The notes under the pieces: generated by a model | The model's database searches: none | Seen by the model: only the letters and a program-made list of their open reading frames with translations | What the model was told of the DNA's origin: nothing | Shown: piece after piece, positions 37,112 to 45,137 of the stretch | Position numbering within the stretch: position 1 is the first letter of the stretch | Layout: every line of letters begins with the position of its first letter | Position numbers and translations under genes: made by a program | NCBI RefSeq assembly: GCF_000427885.1 | Contig: NZ_ATYW01000002.1 | Coordinates: forward strand, 435,199-499,198 | DNA length: 64,000 bases | Reading direction: 5' to 3' | Source: Glycomyces tenuis DSM 44171 | GTDB lineage: Bacteria > Actinomycetota > Actinomycetes > Mycobacteriales > Micromonosporaceae

Positions 37112-37268
37112 TTGCGGGGTTATGGATCTGCCTCCCGATCCGGTTCCGCCGGATCGGGGTCGAGGTTGAACGGGAGGCCGGAGCGGCCGGCTGCGCGGAC
37201 CCTCCGGAGGCGAGGTGATCTATATATTTAGAGACCTCGATATACAAGGGATCGTAGCGGCAGGCGGA

Positions 37269-37280
37269 TAACGTTTGCAA
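37269..37280. promoter_or_regulatory. Second LacI-like half site upstream of the CBM13-PL1 gene
   Basis: TAACGTTTGCAA about 200 bp upstream of the lyase start keeps CGTTTGC with a changed left arm. The AT-rich stretch TATATATTTAGAG (37220-37232) between the two sites may hold the promoter. Confidence 0.45.
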
Positions 37281-37316
37281 GTCCTGCGTCCGAATTAGAT
37301 GCTGAAGACGCCGAAA

Positions 37317-37342
37317 GGGGCCGACGGCATGCCGTCGGCCCC
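37317..37342 (-). terminator. Terminator of the second pectate lyase gene
   Basis: A perfect 26-bp palindrome: GGGGCCGACGGCA (37317-37329) followed by its exact complement TGCCGTCGGCCCC (37330-37342). In RNA this gives an 11-bp stem with a CATG loop, then CTTTCGG on the minus strand. It is 25 bp after the lyase stop. Confidence 0.8.
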
Positions 37343-37366
37343 GAGATGCGGTTGTGCTTGGAGGGA

Positions 37367-38365
37367 CTAGCTCGCGCCCGCTCCGCCGCTCACGATGGAG
37401 GCGATCTGGTCGGCCGGGTCCACCGGGAACGAGTACGGCAGGTCCGTCGAGACGCTGCCGTTCTGCTCCGGCTCGCTGGAGTTGTCGAGGTAGTTGTCGA
37501 TCGCCACCAGGCGGCCGGGATCGGAGTCGCCCGTCCCGATCTCGACCGGGGTGTCGACGTTCTCGAAGTAGTTGGCCTCCAGGATGACTCCGGCGTCCAT
37601 GGTGGTCGCGACGCCGTACGAGCCGATGTCGCGGTAGTAGTTGTTCACCACGTGGACGCCCTCGCCGAAGCGCACCCGCGGGTTGCGCTGGTTGGTGCCG
37701 TTGAAGTAGTTGTGGTGGTAGGTCACCCGCAGGTGGCCCCGGTCGGCGGTGTGGTCGTCGGAGTGCCCGAGGAGCATGTTCTTGTCGTGCCCGTCGAACA
37801 GGTTCCACGCCACGGTGATGAAGTCCGACTCGCGCTTGATGTCGAGGCAGCCGTCGTTGCCGACGCCGAAGGTGTTGTGGTGGATCCAGATGTTCGTCGA
37901 GCTCTCCTGGACGTTGATCGCGTCATCGCCCCAGTCGTCGAAGGTCAGATTCGTGATGATGATGTTGCTCTGGCCGCTCATGTCGAGGCCGCCGCCGGTG
38001 ATCGTGGCGCCCGAGTCGCCGATGATCGTCGTGTCCGAGGCGACGTCGTTCATGCCGTCGATGGAGATCGACCCGCTCAGGCGGACGATGAGGCCGCCTT
38101 CGCTGATGGCGGAGAGAAACTCGTCGGCGCTCGAGACGGGGGTCTCCTGGGAGCCGCCCGTGACGCCGCCGTTCTGGCTCGCCCATCCCTGGACGCTGCC
38201 CTGGAACGGGGCGGCGTCGCCGCCCGAGGCGGGCCGCGGGTTGCTCTCGGCGCCCGCGCTCTGGGTCGCCCAGACGCCGATGCCGCTGGCGGCCGCGGCG
38301 GCCCCAGCGGTGGAAGCGAGGAGCACGCGCCGCTTGACTCGCGGAACTGCCGGGTTGGTGCTCAC
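37367..38365 (-). CDS. Secreted PL1 pectate lyase (single domain)
   Basis: 332-aa paralogue of the neighbouring lyase, without the CBM13 domain. A Tat-like signal (VKRRVLLASTAGAAAAASG) is followed by a short linker and the PL1 helix. Shared strings include DIKRESDFITVAWNLF, RVTYHHNYFNGTNQRNP and the identical C-terminal DQIASIVSGGAGA. IWIHHNTF replaces IWVDHNTF of the first lyase, so His stands where Asp is usual in a conserved block. The start is GTG at 38365 (GAGAGGAC 8 nt upstream); longer frames upstream lack signal-peptide logic. A tandem duplication with domain gain or loss is likely. Confidence 0.92.
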   Translation of the reverse strand: MSTNPAVPRVKRRVLLASTAGAAAAASGIGVWATQSAGAESNPRPASGGDAAPFQGSVQGWASQNGGVTGGSQETPVSSADEFLSAISEGGLIVRLSGSISIDGMNDVASDTTIIGDSGATITGGGLDMSGQSNIIITNLTFDDWGDDAINVQESSTNIWIHHNTFGVGNDGCLDIKRESDFITVAWNLFDGHDKNMLLGHSDDHTADRGHLRVTYHHNYFNGTNQRNPRVRFGEGVHVVNNYYRDIGSYGVATTMDAGVILEANYFENVDTPVEIGTGDSDPGRLVAIDNYLDNSSEPEQNGSVSTDLPYSFPVDPADQIASIVSGGAGAS

Positions 38366-38826
38366 GTTTTCGTCCTCTCGGTCGATGGATTTGCGCCCCT
38401 TGGCGGTGAGGCTCGCGAAGCCGTGGCCCGCGGGCGCCGTCGTCACAGGGCATTCAAATGTGTCAATGTATGTTATCGCTACCCCTATCGGAATGCAAGC
38501 GTTTGCGCTATGCAATCCAGATCAGAAGGGGTATAAGCGTTGTGCTTGCGCAGCCGTCCCGACCTCGTGTCGGCGGCCACCTGCGGCCCGAGGTCGCGAG
38601 GGCGGCCCGGCGGGTCCTTCGGCGGCGCTCGAGGGAGCGTCGCCGCGCGCCGGGTCCGGACGTCCGCTCGCGAAGGAGCGTTCTGACTTTCTATCACATT
38701 AGGGGTGTAAGGGAAAAATACACAATCTGTAACAGCAATATGGACGATACGGCGATGCCTCTGCCGAGATGTTCGATGCTGTTCGAGCATGTGGCCTTTC
38801 TCGTGCCCCTGTGCTAGAAACATGCC
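38366..38826. other. 461-bp divergent control region
   Basis: No gene is visible between the second pectate lyase and the divergent acetyl esterase. The lyase side holds the operator at 38495-38506. The centre is GC-rich without clear features. The esterase side is AT-rich (38680-38750) and contains GTGTA and TACAC as a short inverted pair around AGGGAAAAA, plus further A/T-rich hexamers that could be promoters. Confidence 0.5.
38495..38506. promoter_or_regulatory. LacI-type operator upstream of the single-domain PL1 gene
   Basis: GCAAGCGTTTGC, about 130 bp upstream of the start codon at 38365 on the minus strand, one base from the perfect palindrome. It is the same site as at 37100 and in the uronate operon, linking the two loci. 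Confidence 0.7.
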
Positions 38827-39792
38827 ATGGCACTTTTCGACCTACCGCTCGACCAGCTCCGCGACTACCGGCCCGACGTCCCCGAACCGGCCGATTTCGA
38901 CGAGTTCTGGAAGCGCACCCTCGGCGAGGCGGCCGAGCACGACCTCGACGTCCGGCTCGAGGCGATCGACGCGGGACTGACCGCCGTCGAGGTCTTCGAC
39001 CTCACCTTCGCCGGCTTCGGCGGCCACCCCATCAAGGGCTGGCTCGTGCTCCCCAAGGGCGTCGAGCGTCCACTGCCGTGCGTCGTGGAGTACATCGGCT
39101 ACTCCGGCGGCCGCTCGGTGCCCTGGGCCCACACCATGTACCCCTCCGCGGGCTGGGCCCACCTGGTCATGGACACCCGCGGCCAGGGCTACGGCAACTG
39201 GCAGCCCGGCGACACCGGCGACCCCTACGGCGGCACCGGCCCCACCCGCGGCGGCTGGATGACCCAGGGCCTCGAATCGCCCGAGCACTACTACTACCGG
39301 CGCGTCTTCACCGACGCCGTCCGCGCCGTCGACGTCGCCAAGGGCCACGAGGCCGTCGACCCCGACCGCATCGTCGTCCTCGGCGGCAGCCAGGGCGGCG
39401 GCATCACCCAAGCGGTTGCCGGCCTGCGCGACGACGTGGCCGGCGCGGTCGTCGACGTGCCGTTCCTGACCCACTTCCGCCGCGCCGTCGAGATCACCGA
39501 CGGCTTCCCCTACCAGGAGCTCGTCGAGTTCCTCGCCGGGCAGCGGCTGCGCGAGGACGAGGTCTTCGGGACGCTGTCGTACTTCGACGGCGTGCACTTC
39601 GCGGCCCGGGGCACCGCCCCGGCGCTGTACTCGGTGGGCCTCATGGACGACATCTGCCCGCCCTCGACGGTCTTCGCCGCCTACAACCGCTGGCAGGGCG
39701 AGAAGCGGATCACCGTGTGGCCGTGGAACAAGCACGAAGGCGGCGGCGTCCACCAACGCGGCGAGCACCTGAAGTTCCTCGCCGGCAGGTGA
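38827..39792 (+). CDS. axe: CE7 acetylxylan esterase/cephalosporin-C deacetylase family
   Basis: 321-aa AXE1-family esterase, cytosolic (no signal peptide), so it probably deacetylates imported oligosaccharides. Nucleophile motif LGGSQGGGITQA, the CE7 motif RGQGYG preceded by MDTR, and the His region KHEGGGVHQRGEH near the C-terminus; Asp in GLMDDICPP. Length matches CE7 (about 320). An intragenic palindrome (39408-39419) overlaps the codons just after the nucleophile elbow. Likely partner of the pectate lyases and uronate operon for acetylated pectin or xylan. Confidence 0.9.
   Translation: MALFDLPLDQLRDYRPDVPEPADFDEFWKRTLGEAAEHDLDVRLEAIDAGLTAVEVFDLTFAGFGGHPIKGWLVLPKGVERPLPCVVEYIGYSGGRSVPWAHTMYPSAGWAHLVMDTRGQGYGNWQPGDTGDPYGGTGPTRGGWMTQGLESPEHYYYRRVFTDAVRAVDVAKGHEAVDPDRIVVLGGSQGGGITQAVAGLRDDVAGAVVDVPFLTHFRRAVEITDGFPYQELVEFLAGQRLREDEVFGTLSYFDGVHFAARGTAPALYSVGLMDDICPPSTVFAAYNRWQGEKRITVWPWNKHEGGGVHQRGEHLKFLAGR
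39408..39419. promoter_or_regulatory. Intragenic LacI-type palindrome in the esterase gene
   Basis: CCAAGCGGTTGC matches ten of twelve positions of the shared palindrome. It is encoded by ACC-CAA-GCG-GTT-GCC, where CAA and GTT are rare beside the usual CAG and GTC/GTG. Confidence 0.45.
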
Positions 39793-39810
39793 AGCGGGCC
39801 GGGGGCCGGC

Positions 39811-40605
39811 TCAGCGGATCCCGAGGCGCTCCATCGCATGCTCGTGCAGCAGGCCGTTGGTCGCCAGAGCGGAGCCGCCGTCCGGCCCCGGACGGCCCTT
39901 GAGGTCGGTGAAGGCGCCCCCGGCCTCCTCGACGATCAGCGCCAGCGGCGCCAGATCCCACAGCGCCACTTCCGGTTCGGCCGCGATGTCGACACTGCCC
40001 TCGGCGAGCAGCACGTAGGAGTAGAAGTCGCCGAAGCCGCGCTCGCGCCAGGCCTCGTGCAGCATCGCCAGCATCGCGCCCTCGCGGCCCACCTTCGTCC
40101 AGCCCGTGATCGAGGAGATGCTCACCGAGGCGTCGGAGAGCTTCGCGACCTGCGAGACCTGGATCCGCTTGCCGGCGCGCTGGTCGCGCCCGGCGAAGGC
40201 GCCCGCGCCCTTCATGGCCCACCAGCGCCGCCCGAGCGCGGGGGCGCTGACGACCCCGACGACCGGCTCGCCGCGGTCGAACAGGGCGATGAGCGTAGCC
40301 CAGATCGGCACGCCGCGAACGTAGTTGCGGGTGGCGTCGATCGGGTCGACGACCCACTTGCGGCCCGAGGCGCCCGGGTTGTCGCCGAACTCTTCGCCGT
40401 AGACGCCGTCCCTGGGCCTGGCACGGGAGAGGGTCGAGCGGATGACCTCCTCGATGGTGGTGTCCGCGTCCGAGACCTCGGTCATGTCCGGTTTGGTGGA
40501 GATGCGCAGGTCCGAGGAGCGGAACCGCTCCGAGCCGATCCGGGCGGCGCTGTCCGCGAGGAGGTGCGCGAGGCCGAGATCGTCGTTGTAGCTCGAGGTG
40601 GGCAT
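39811..40605 (-). CDS. hisN: Histidinol-phosphatase, inositol-monophosphatase family
   Basis: 264-aa metal-dependent phosphatase. Metal sites: GEEFG, WVVDPIDATRNYVRG and the C-terminal WDLAPLALIVEEAGG. In actinobacteria this subgroup next to rsgA-aroA acts as histidinol-phosphatase (HisN), the penultimate histidine step; some relatives hydrolyse inositol phosphate. It is 53 bp downstream of rsgA in the same direction. Assignment by motif and synteny. Confidence 0.87.
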   Translation of the reverse strand: MPTSSYNDDLGLAHLLADSAARIGSERFRSSDLRISTKPDMTEVSDADTTIEEVIRSTLSRARPRDGVYGEEFGDNPGASGRKWVVDPIDATRNYVRGVPIWATLIALFDRGEPVVGVVSAPALGRRWWAMKGAGAFAGRDQRAGKRIQVSQVAKLSDASVSISSITGWTKVGREGAMLAMLHEAWRERGFGDFYSYVLLAEGSVDIAAEPEVALWDLAPLALIVEEAGGAFTDLKGRPGPDGGSALATNGLLHEHAMERLGIR

Positions 40606-40658
40606 GCGCTCATCCTACAGTCGCGGCCGATCCGGGCCCCGGCTCGATTGCGCGCCGC

Positions 40659-41651
40659 TCAGTTCTTGCCGTCGGCCTCGGCCAGCGAGGCGAGCATCCG
40701 CCGGAACGAGGCCAGGCGGCCGGCCGCCTGATCGTCCGGTCCGATCGCCGCGTCGAGCGCGCAGTCGCCGATCTCGGGCGTGTGCGTGCACCCGCGCGGG
40801 CAGTCGGCGGCGATCGCCTCGAGCTCGGGGAAGGCCTTGAGAATCGAATCGGGGGTGACGTGGGCGAGCCCGAAGGAGCGGACGCCGGGGGTGTCGATGA
40901 CCCAGCCGCCGCCGGGCAGTTCGAGCGCCACGGTGCTGGTCGAGGTGTGGCTGCCCTTGCCGATCGAGCGGACCTCGCCGACGGCGCGCCCGGCGCCGGG
41001 CACGAGCCGGTTGATGAGGGTGGACTTGCCGACCCCCGAATGCCCGAAGAACACGTTCTCCTTGCCGGCCAGGAGGCCTTGGAGGTCCTCCAGCGGCTCC
41101 TCGGGCCTGGTGGTGACCGTCGTCAGCTCGAGCTGGGAGTAGTAGGCCTCGACTTCGGCGACGAGTTCGGGCGCGAGGTCGGTCTTGGTCAGGCACAGCA
41201 CCGGGGCGACGTCGGCGTCGTAGGCGGCCACCAGGCAGCGGTCGACGAAGCCGTAGCGCAGCGGCGGGTCGACGAGGCTCGCGACGATCACCAGCTGGTC
41301 GACGTTGGCGACCACGACGCGCTCGTTCGAGTTCTCGTCGTCGGCCGAGCGGCGCAGCTCGCCGTGCCTGGGGGCGATGCGGACGACTCTGGCGAGCGTG
41401 CCCTCGCGGCCGGTCAGATCGCCGACCAGGGCGGCGCGGTCGCCGACGACGATCGACTGCCTGCCCAGCTCGCGGGCCTTCATCGCGGTGACGGCGGTGT
41501 CGTCGACCAGGCAGGTGTAGCGGCCCCGGTCGACGGCGGTGACGAAGCCTTCCTTCGCGTCGTCGTGCTTGGGGCGGATCTTGGTCCGGGGGCGGGAGCG
41601 CCGCGCGGGGCGGACCCGCACGTCGTCCTCGTCGTACTCCCGGGGCGGCAC
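40659..41651 (-). CDS. rsgA: Ribosome small-subunit-dependent GTPase A
   Basis: 330-aa circularly permuted GTPase that matures the 30S subunit. The order G4-G1-G3 is seen: LCLTKTDL, then FFGHSGVGKSTL, then VIDTPGVRSFGL. The N-terminal OB fold precedes and a zinc-binding Cys/His cluster follows (DCPRGCTHTPEIGDC). The start is GTG at 41651, sharing one base with the aroA stop (TAGTG), so translation is coupled to aroA. Confidence 0.95.
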   Translation of the reverse strand: MPPREYDEDDVRVRPARRSRPRTKIRPKHDDAKEGFVTAVDRGRYTCLVDDTAVTAMKARELGRQSIVVGDRAALVGDLTGREGTLARVVRIAPRHGELRRSADDENSNERVVVANVDQLVIVASLVDPPLRYGFVDRCLVAAYDADVAPVLCLTKTDLAPELVAEVEAYYSQLELTTVTTRPEEPLEDLQGLLAGKENVFFGHSGVGKSTLINRLVPGAGRAVGEVRSIGKGSHTSTSTVALELPGGGWVIDTPGVRSFGLAHVTPDSILKAFPELEAIAADCPRGCTHTPEIGDCALDAAIGPDDQAAGRLASFRRMLASLAEADGKN

Positions 41652-42973
41652 TAGGCGCCCGAGCCTTCCGCGTTGCCGTCTCGCAGGATCGCCCGCTCCC
41701 AGGCTTCGGCGAAGTCGGGCCAGGTCTTGGAGGTGCAGGCGACGTCGGAGACCTTGAAGCCCGGCGTGACCAGGCCGACGATGGCGCCCGCGTGGGCCAT
41801 CCGGTGGTCGGCGTAGGTCTCCCAGGTCATCGGGCGGGTAGCCCGGCCGGAGATCTTGAGGCCGTCGTCGTACTCGAGGACCTCGGCGCCGAGCTTGGTG
41901 AGCTCCTTGGTCAGCGCGGCGATGCGGTCGGTCTCGTGGCCTCTGATGTGGGCGACGCCGCGGATCGAGGACGGCCCGCGGTTGAGGCCGAACAGGGCCG
42001 CCAAGGAGGGGGTGAGCTCGGAGGCGTCCGACAGGTCGAGGTCGACCGGCAGGGTCGAGGGGGCGCCGATGACGGTGAGGCCGCCGCGGCTCCATTCGAC
42101 GCGGGAGCCCAGGTCGACGAGGATGTCGCGGATGCGATCGCCGGCCTGGGTGGTCTCGGTGGGCCAGTCCAGGACGGTGATGCGGCCGCCGACGGCGACG
42201 GCGGCGCACAGGAACGGGGCGGCGTTCTGGAGGTCGGGTTCGATGGACCATTCGCGGCCGTTCAGCTCGCCGGGCGCGACGCGCCAGCGGTTCTCCTCGG
42301 AGTCGTCGACCTCGGCGCCGGCCTGGCGCAGCATCTGGACGACCATGTCGAGGTAGGGGCGACTGGGGACGGGCCGGTCGCCGACGTGGCGCAGGTCGAG
42401 GCCGTGCTCGAAGCGGGGCGCGGCCATGAGCAGGGCGCTGACCAGCTGGGACGTCTTGGAGGCGTCGACGGCCAGTTCGCCTCCCGCGACGCGGCCGGTG
42501 GCGTTCACGGTGAACGGCAGGGCGGCGCGGCCGCCGTCGTCGACTCGGACGCCGAGGTCGCGCAGGGCCTTGATGACGCCGTCGTTGGGGCGTTCGCGGG
42601 CGTGGGGGTCGCCGTCGAAGGACACCGGGCCGTCGGCGAGGGCCGCCACGGGCGGCAGGAAGCGCATGACGGTGCCGGCGAGGCCGCAGTCGACGTCGAC
42701 GCCGCCGCGGAGCGGGGCGGGGGTGACGGTCCACAGCTCCTCGTCGGCGGTGTCGACGTCGACGCCGAGCGAGCGCAGGGCGTCGACCATGAGCAGGGTG
42801 TCGCGGGAGTAGAGGGGGCGTCGGATCGTCGAAGGGCCGCTCGCCAGGCTCGCGAGGACGAGCGCGCGGGCGGTCATCGATTTCGAGCCGGGCACGCGGA
42901 CGACGGCGTCGAGCTCGGACTCGGCGTACGGCGGCGTCCATCGGCGTTGCTTGGGTGCGGCGGTTCCTGTCAC
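41651..42973 (-). CDS. aroA: 3-phosphoshikimate 1-carboxyvinyltransferase (EPSP synthase)
   Basis: 440-aa shikimate-pathway enzyme joining PEP to shikimate-3-phosphate. Signature regions: VPGSKSMTARALVLASLASG (substrate Lys and Ser), GLAGTVMRFLPPVAAL (corresponding to GNAGTxxR, with Leu for Asn), and DASKTSQLVSALLMAAPR. The C-terminal RGHETDRIAAL and ADHRMAHAGAIVGL are also present. First gene of aroA-rsgA-hisN. Confidence 0.95.
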   Translation of the reverse strand: MTGTAAPKQRRWTPPYAESELDAVVRVPGSKSMTARALVLASLASGPSTIRRPLYSRDTLLMVDALRSLGVDVDTADEELWTVTPAPLRGGVDVDCGLAGTVMRFLPPVAALADGPVSFDGDPHARERPNDGVIKALRDLGVRVDDGGRAALPFTVNATGRVAGGELAVDASKTSQLVSALLMAAPRFEHGLDLRHVGDRPVPSRPYLDMVVQMLRQAGAEVDDSEENRWRVAPGELNGREWSIEPDLQNAAPFLCAAVAVGGRITVLDWPTETTQAGDRIRDILVDLGSRVEWSRGGLTVIGAPSTLPVDLDLSDASELTPSLAALFGLNRGPSSIRGVAHIRGHETDRIAALTKELTKLGAEVLEYDDGLKISGRATRPMTWETYADHRMAHAGAIVGLVTPGFKVSDVACTSKTWPDFAEAWERAILRDGNAEGSGA

Positions 42974-43108
42974 GGCCCCATTCTAGTGGCCCGGCGGTGC
43001 GGGAGCCGCCCTGTGGATCGGACCGGTCGGCCCCGTGCGCGGCGACCGGCGGTGTGCCCGCTCGCCGCGCTGACGGGAAGCCCGGTCACCACCCCGGCAG
43101 CCGGTCTT

Positions 43109-43173
43109 TCCTTCGCCGAGGGCGCTCGCGGGCATGGCTCGGCACCGCGATCGAACGAATGGACTCAGATGCG
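43109..43173. repeat. Dispersed intergenic repeat, copy B
   Basis: Second copy of the ~60-bp element at 35537-35597 (see there for shared blocks), 7.5 kb away and in the same orientation. It lies in the 307-bp gap between aroA and the SRAP gene, in which I see no gene or clear promoter. Confidence 0.5.
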
Positions 43174-43280
43174 ATCCCGCCCGAGTCGTGAAGCACGGCC
43201 CAGGCGTGTCGCCGCCCGTCTCCGGGATCCGAACCGGGCGGTCCTGCACGGCTGTCGGTGGTCGGCGCTAGCGTGGGGTC

Positions 43281-43988
43281 ATGTGTGGTAGGTACGCCAA
43301 CAGCAAATCCGGCGGCGACATGGCCGCCCTGTTCGACGCCGAAGATCTGCTCGCGGGCGCGTGGCAGCCGAATTTCAACATCGCGCCCACGGTGTCGGCG
43401 CCGGTGGTGCGCCGCTCGAAGAGCCGCGATGAACGCGTTGTTGAGGCGGCGCGGTGGGGCCTGGTGCCGCCGTGGGCCTCGGATCCGTCGATCGGCGGCA
43501 GGATGTTCAACGCCCGCATCGAGACCGTGTCCACCTCGAAGGCCTACCGGCGGCCGTTCGCCTCGCGGCGGGCACTGGTTCCGGCCGACGGCTGGTACGA
43601 GTGGCGCAAGCTCCCGGGCGGCGGCAAGCAGCCGTACTTCTTCACCCGTCCGGGTGGAGTCGTCTTCGCGGGACTGTGGGAAAGCTGGAAACAGGGCGAG
43701 ACGAGCCTGTTGAGCTTCACGGTGTTGACGTGCCCGGCGATGGGGGAGGCGTTCGAGACCGTGCACGATCGGATGCCGTACGTCCTTCCGCCCGAACGGT
43801 TCGGAGCCTGGCTGGGGGAGGAGGACGCCGACGAGGGCGAACTCCTGGCCGGCCCGCACCCCGGCCTGCCCGAGGAGATCGAGATCCGGAAGGTCGGCCG
43901 CGCGGTGGGGCGGACGAGCAACAACGGCCCTGAGCTGGTTCGTCCCGTCGATGCCGAAGAAGGGCATTCACCGCTTCCCGGAATGTGA
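43281..43988 (+). CDS. SRAP (YedK/HMCES-like) abasic-site protein
   Basis: 235-aa SOS-response-associated-peptidase-domain protein that crosslinks to abasic sites in ssDNA. Catalytic Cys2 follows the initiator Met (MCGRYAN), and the DNA-contacting Asn is in NFNIAPT. The conserved Glu is in ADGWYEWR, and the His in ETVHDRMPYVL. Initiator-Met removal is required to expose Cys2, which fixes the start at 43281. Not in an operon. Confidence 0.93.
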   Translation: MCGRYANSKSGGDMAALFDAEDLLAGAWQPNFNIAPTVSAPVVRRSKSRDERVVEAARWGLVPPWASDPSIGGRMFNARIETVSTSKAYRRPFASRRALVPADGWYEWRKLPGGGKQPYFFTRPGGVVFAGLWESWKQGETSLLSFTVLTCPAMGEAFETVHDRMPYVLPPERFGAWLGEEDADEGELLAGPHPGLPEEIEIRKVGRAVGRTSNNGPELVRPVDAEEGHSPLPGM

Positions 43989-44109
43989 AATCAATCACGT
44001 TCGTTGGGCGGTATCTGTACCCCCGAGCGTCGTTCTTTGGTGTACAAGCCACCGCCGACGGTGTGATTGCCCTTCGTGAGGCGGTGGCGGACGGCAAAGG
44101 GAGGCAGAG

Positions 44110-44460
44110 ATGCGGCGGATCCGCCCGGAAGAGGTAGCGCGAGCACGAACGGACCCCAGGCTGCTCGACGCGGCCGAATACCGCAATGAGATCAAAGGTG
44201 AATACCGGATGAGCGCGGCCCACTGGCTGCGCCAGGGCAACTGCGCCGACGCTGAGCCGGACGTCATGTTCCCCGAGCCGCGCGAGCCCGTCGACGACGC
44301 GCTCAAGCTGTGCGCCTCATGCCCCGTGAGGACGCCGTGCCTGGTGCGGGCACTCGAGGCTCGCGACCGGCACGGCATCTGGGGGGCCACGGCTCCCAGG
44401 GAGCGCCGGGCGATGATCGAGGCCTGGAAGGACATCAACCCCCTCGCGGTGGGGGCGTGA
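44110..44460 (+). CDS. WhiB-family iron-sulfur regulator
   Basis: 116-aa actinobacterial Wbl protein. The [4Fe-4S] ligands are Cys45, Cys68, Cys71 and Cys77 in GNCADAEPD and LCASCPVRTPC, followed by the turn GIWGATAPRERR and a basic C-terminal segment. These proteins bind the principal sigma factor and respond to O2, NO or redox state (known). The start is preceded by AAAGGGAGG. The C-terminal tail is shorter than in WhiA/WhiB regulators. Subtype not assigned; its place near sigR-rsrA makes a redox role plausible. Confidence 0.92.
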   Translation: MRRIRPEEVARARTDPRLLDAAEYRNEIKGEYRMSAAHWLRQGNCADAEPDVMFPEPREPVDDALKLCASCPVRTPCLVRALEARDRHGIWGATAPRERRAMIEAWKDINPLAVGA

Positions 44461-44473
44461 CAGGAGGAACCGG

Positions 44474-44500
44474 CCGCGGCGCATCCCTCAGGCGCCGCGG
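44474..44500 (+). terminator. Terminator of the whiB-like gene
   Basis: CCGCGGCGC (44474-44482) pairs with GCGCCGCGG (44492-44500) around a 9-nt loop, followed by CTTTCGT; 14 bp after the stop codon. Confidence 0.75.
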
Positions 44501-45075
44501 CTTTCGTGTGGGCGGCCGAGCGGAGGGCCGACAAGCGGACATGCGCCGTGGCTCCTGCGATGACGGCCGCATGAGGCGAACGGGATCGCGGCGGTGAGGC
44601 GGCCGCGGGATCGGACGACCGGCCGCGGCGCTTCGGCTCGGCCTCGGTGAGGATCGACGGCCGGTCGACCGCAGCACCCGCTCGGCGCGGTCTGTCGGCG
44701 GCCGGAGGGGCGAATTGACCTCCCCGGGTCGGCGGCGGTGTCAGTCCACCGACCCGGGGCAGGCACTGGGAGAGCACGCGCCGAATCATCGGACGCGTCA
44801 GGGCCCGGCTGGGCCCATTCACGATAACGACCGAGAGCACGCAAAGTTATGTATTAGCTACATATTAGAATCAATCAGGTTATTTCCCGCCACAGGCCTC
44901 CTGAAGCCCAATGGACGTGCTAGTGCCCATCGGCCCCGTTCGACGCCGTGATCACCGCGGTCTCCCAGCCGGGACTCGTCGAGGACGCCGACGGGACGAA
45001 CGGAGACGCTCGGCCGTCGCCACGAAGGCGTGAGGCGAGTGTGGCGATCGCGACTGTCCGGATTCCGCTCGTCGC
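44501..45075. other. Long gene-free stretch upstream of sigR
   Basis: About 570 bp with no convincing gene. It holds a second stem (CCCCGGGTCGG at 44722-44732 with CCGACCCGGGG at 44749-44759). There is also an AT-rich island at 44843-44882 with a TATGTA/TACATA inverted repeat (44848-44864). The rest is GC-rich without features I can name. Confidence 0.5.
44848..44864. promoter_or_regulatory. AT-rich inverted repeat upstream of sigR
   Basis: TATGTA-TTAGC-TACATA, a perfect 6-bp inverted repeat in a 40-bp AT-rich island, stands out in this ~70% GC region. It could be a regulator site or part of a promoter. Confidence 0.35.
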
Positions 45076-45101
45076 GGAATGAACGGGGGCCCTGCGGCGT
45101 T
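45076..45101 (+). promoter_or_regulatory. SigR-type promoter upstream of sigR
   Basis: GGAAT (45076-45080), exactly 18 bp, then GTT (45099-45101): the consensus recognised by the thiol-stress sigma factor SigR in Streptomyces. It lies 37 bp before the first ATG of sigR, as expected for positive autoregulation. Confidence 0.8.
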
Positions 45102-45137
45102 GTGCGGTTCGAGTCTCTCAGGAAGGAGAGGACCCGC

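Noticed and set aside
44488..44844. Minus-strand frame of 118 codons upstream of sigR
   Set aside because: Arg/Pro/Gly-rich nonsense composition, overlaps a terminator-like stem, no ribosome site.
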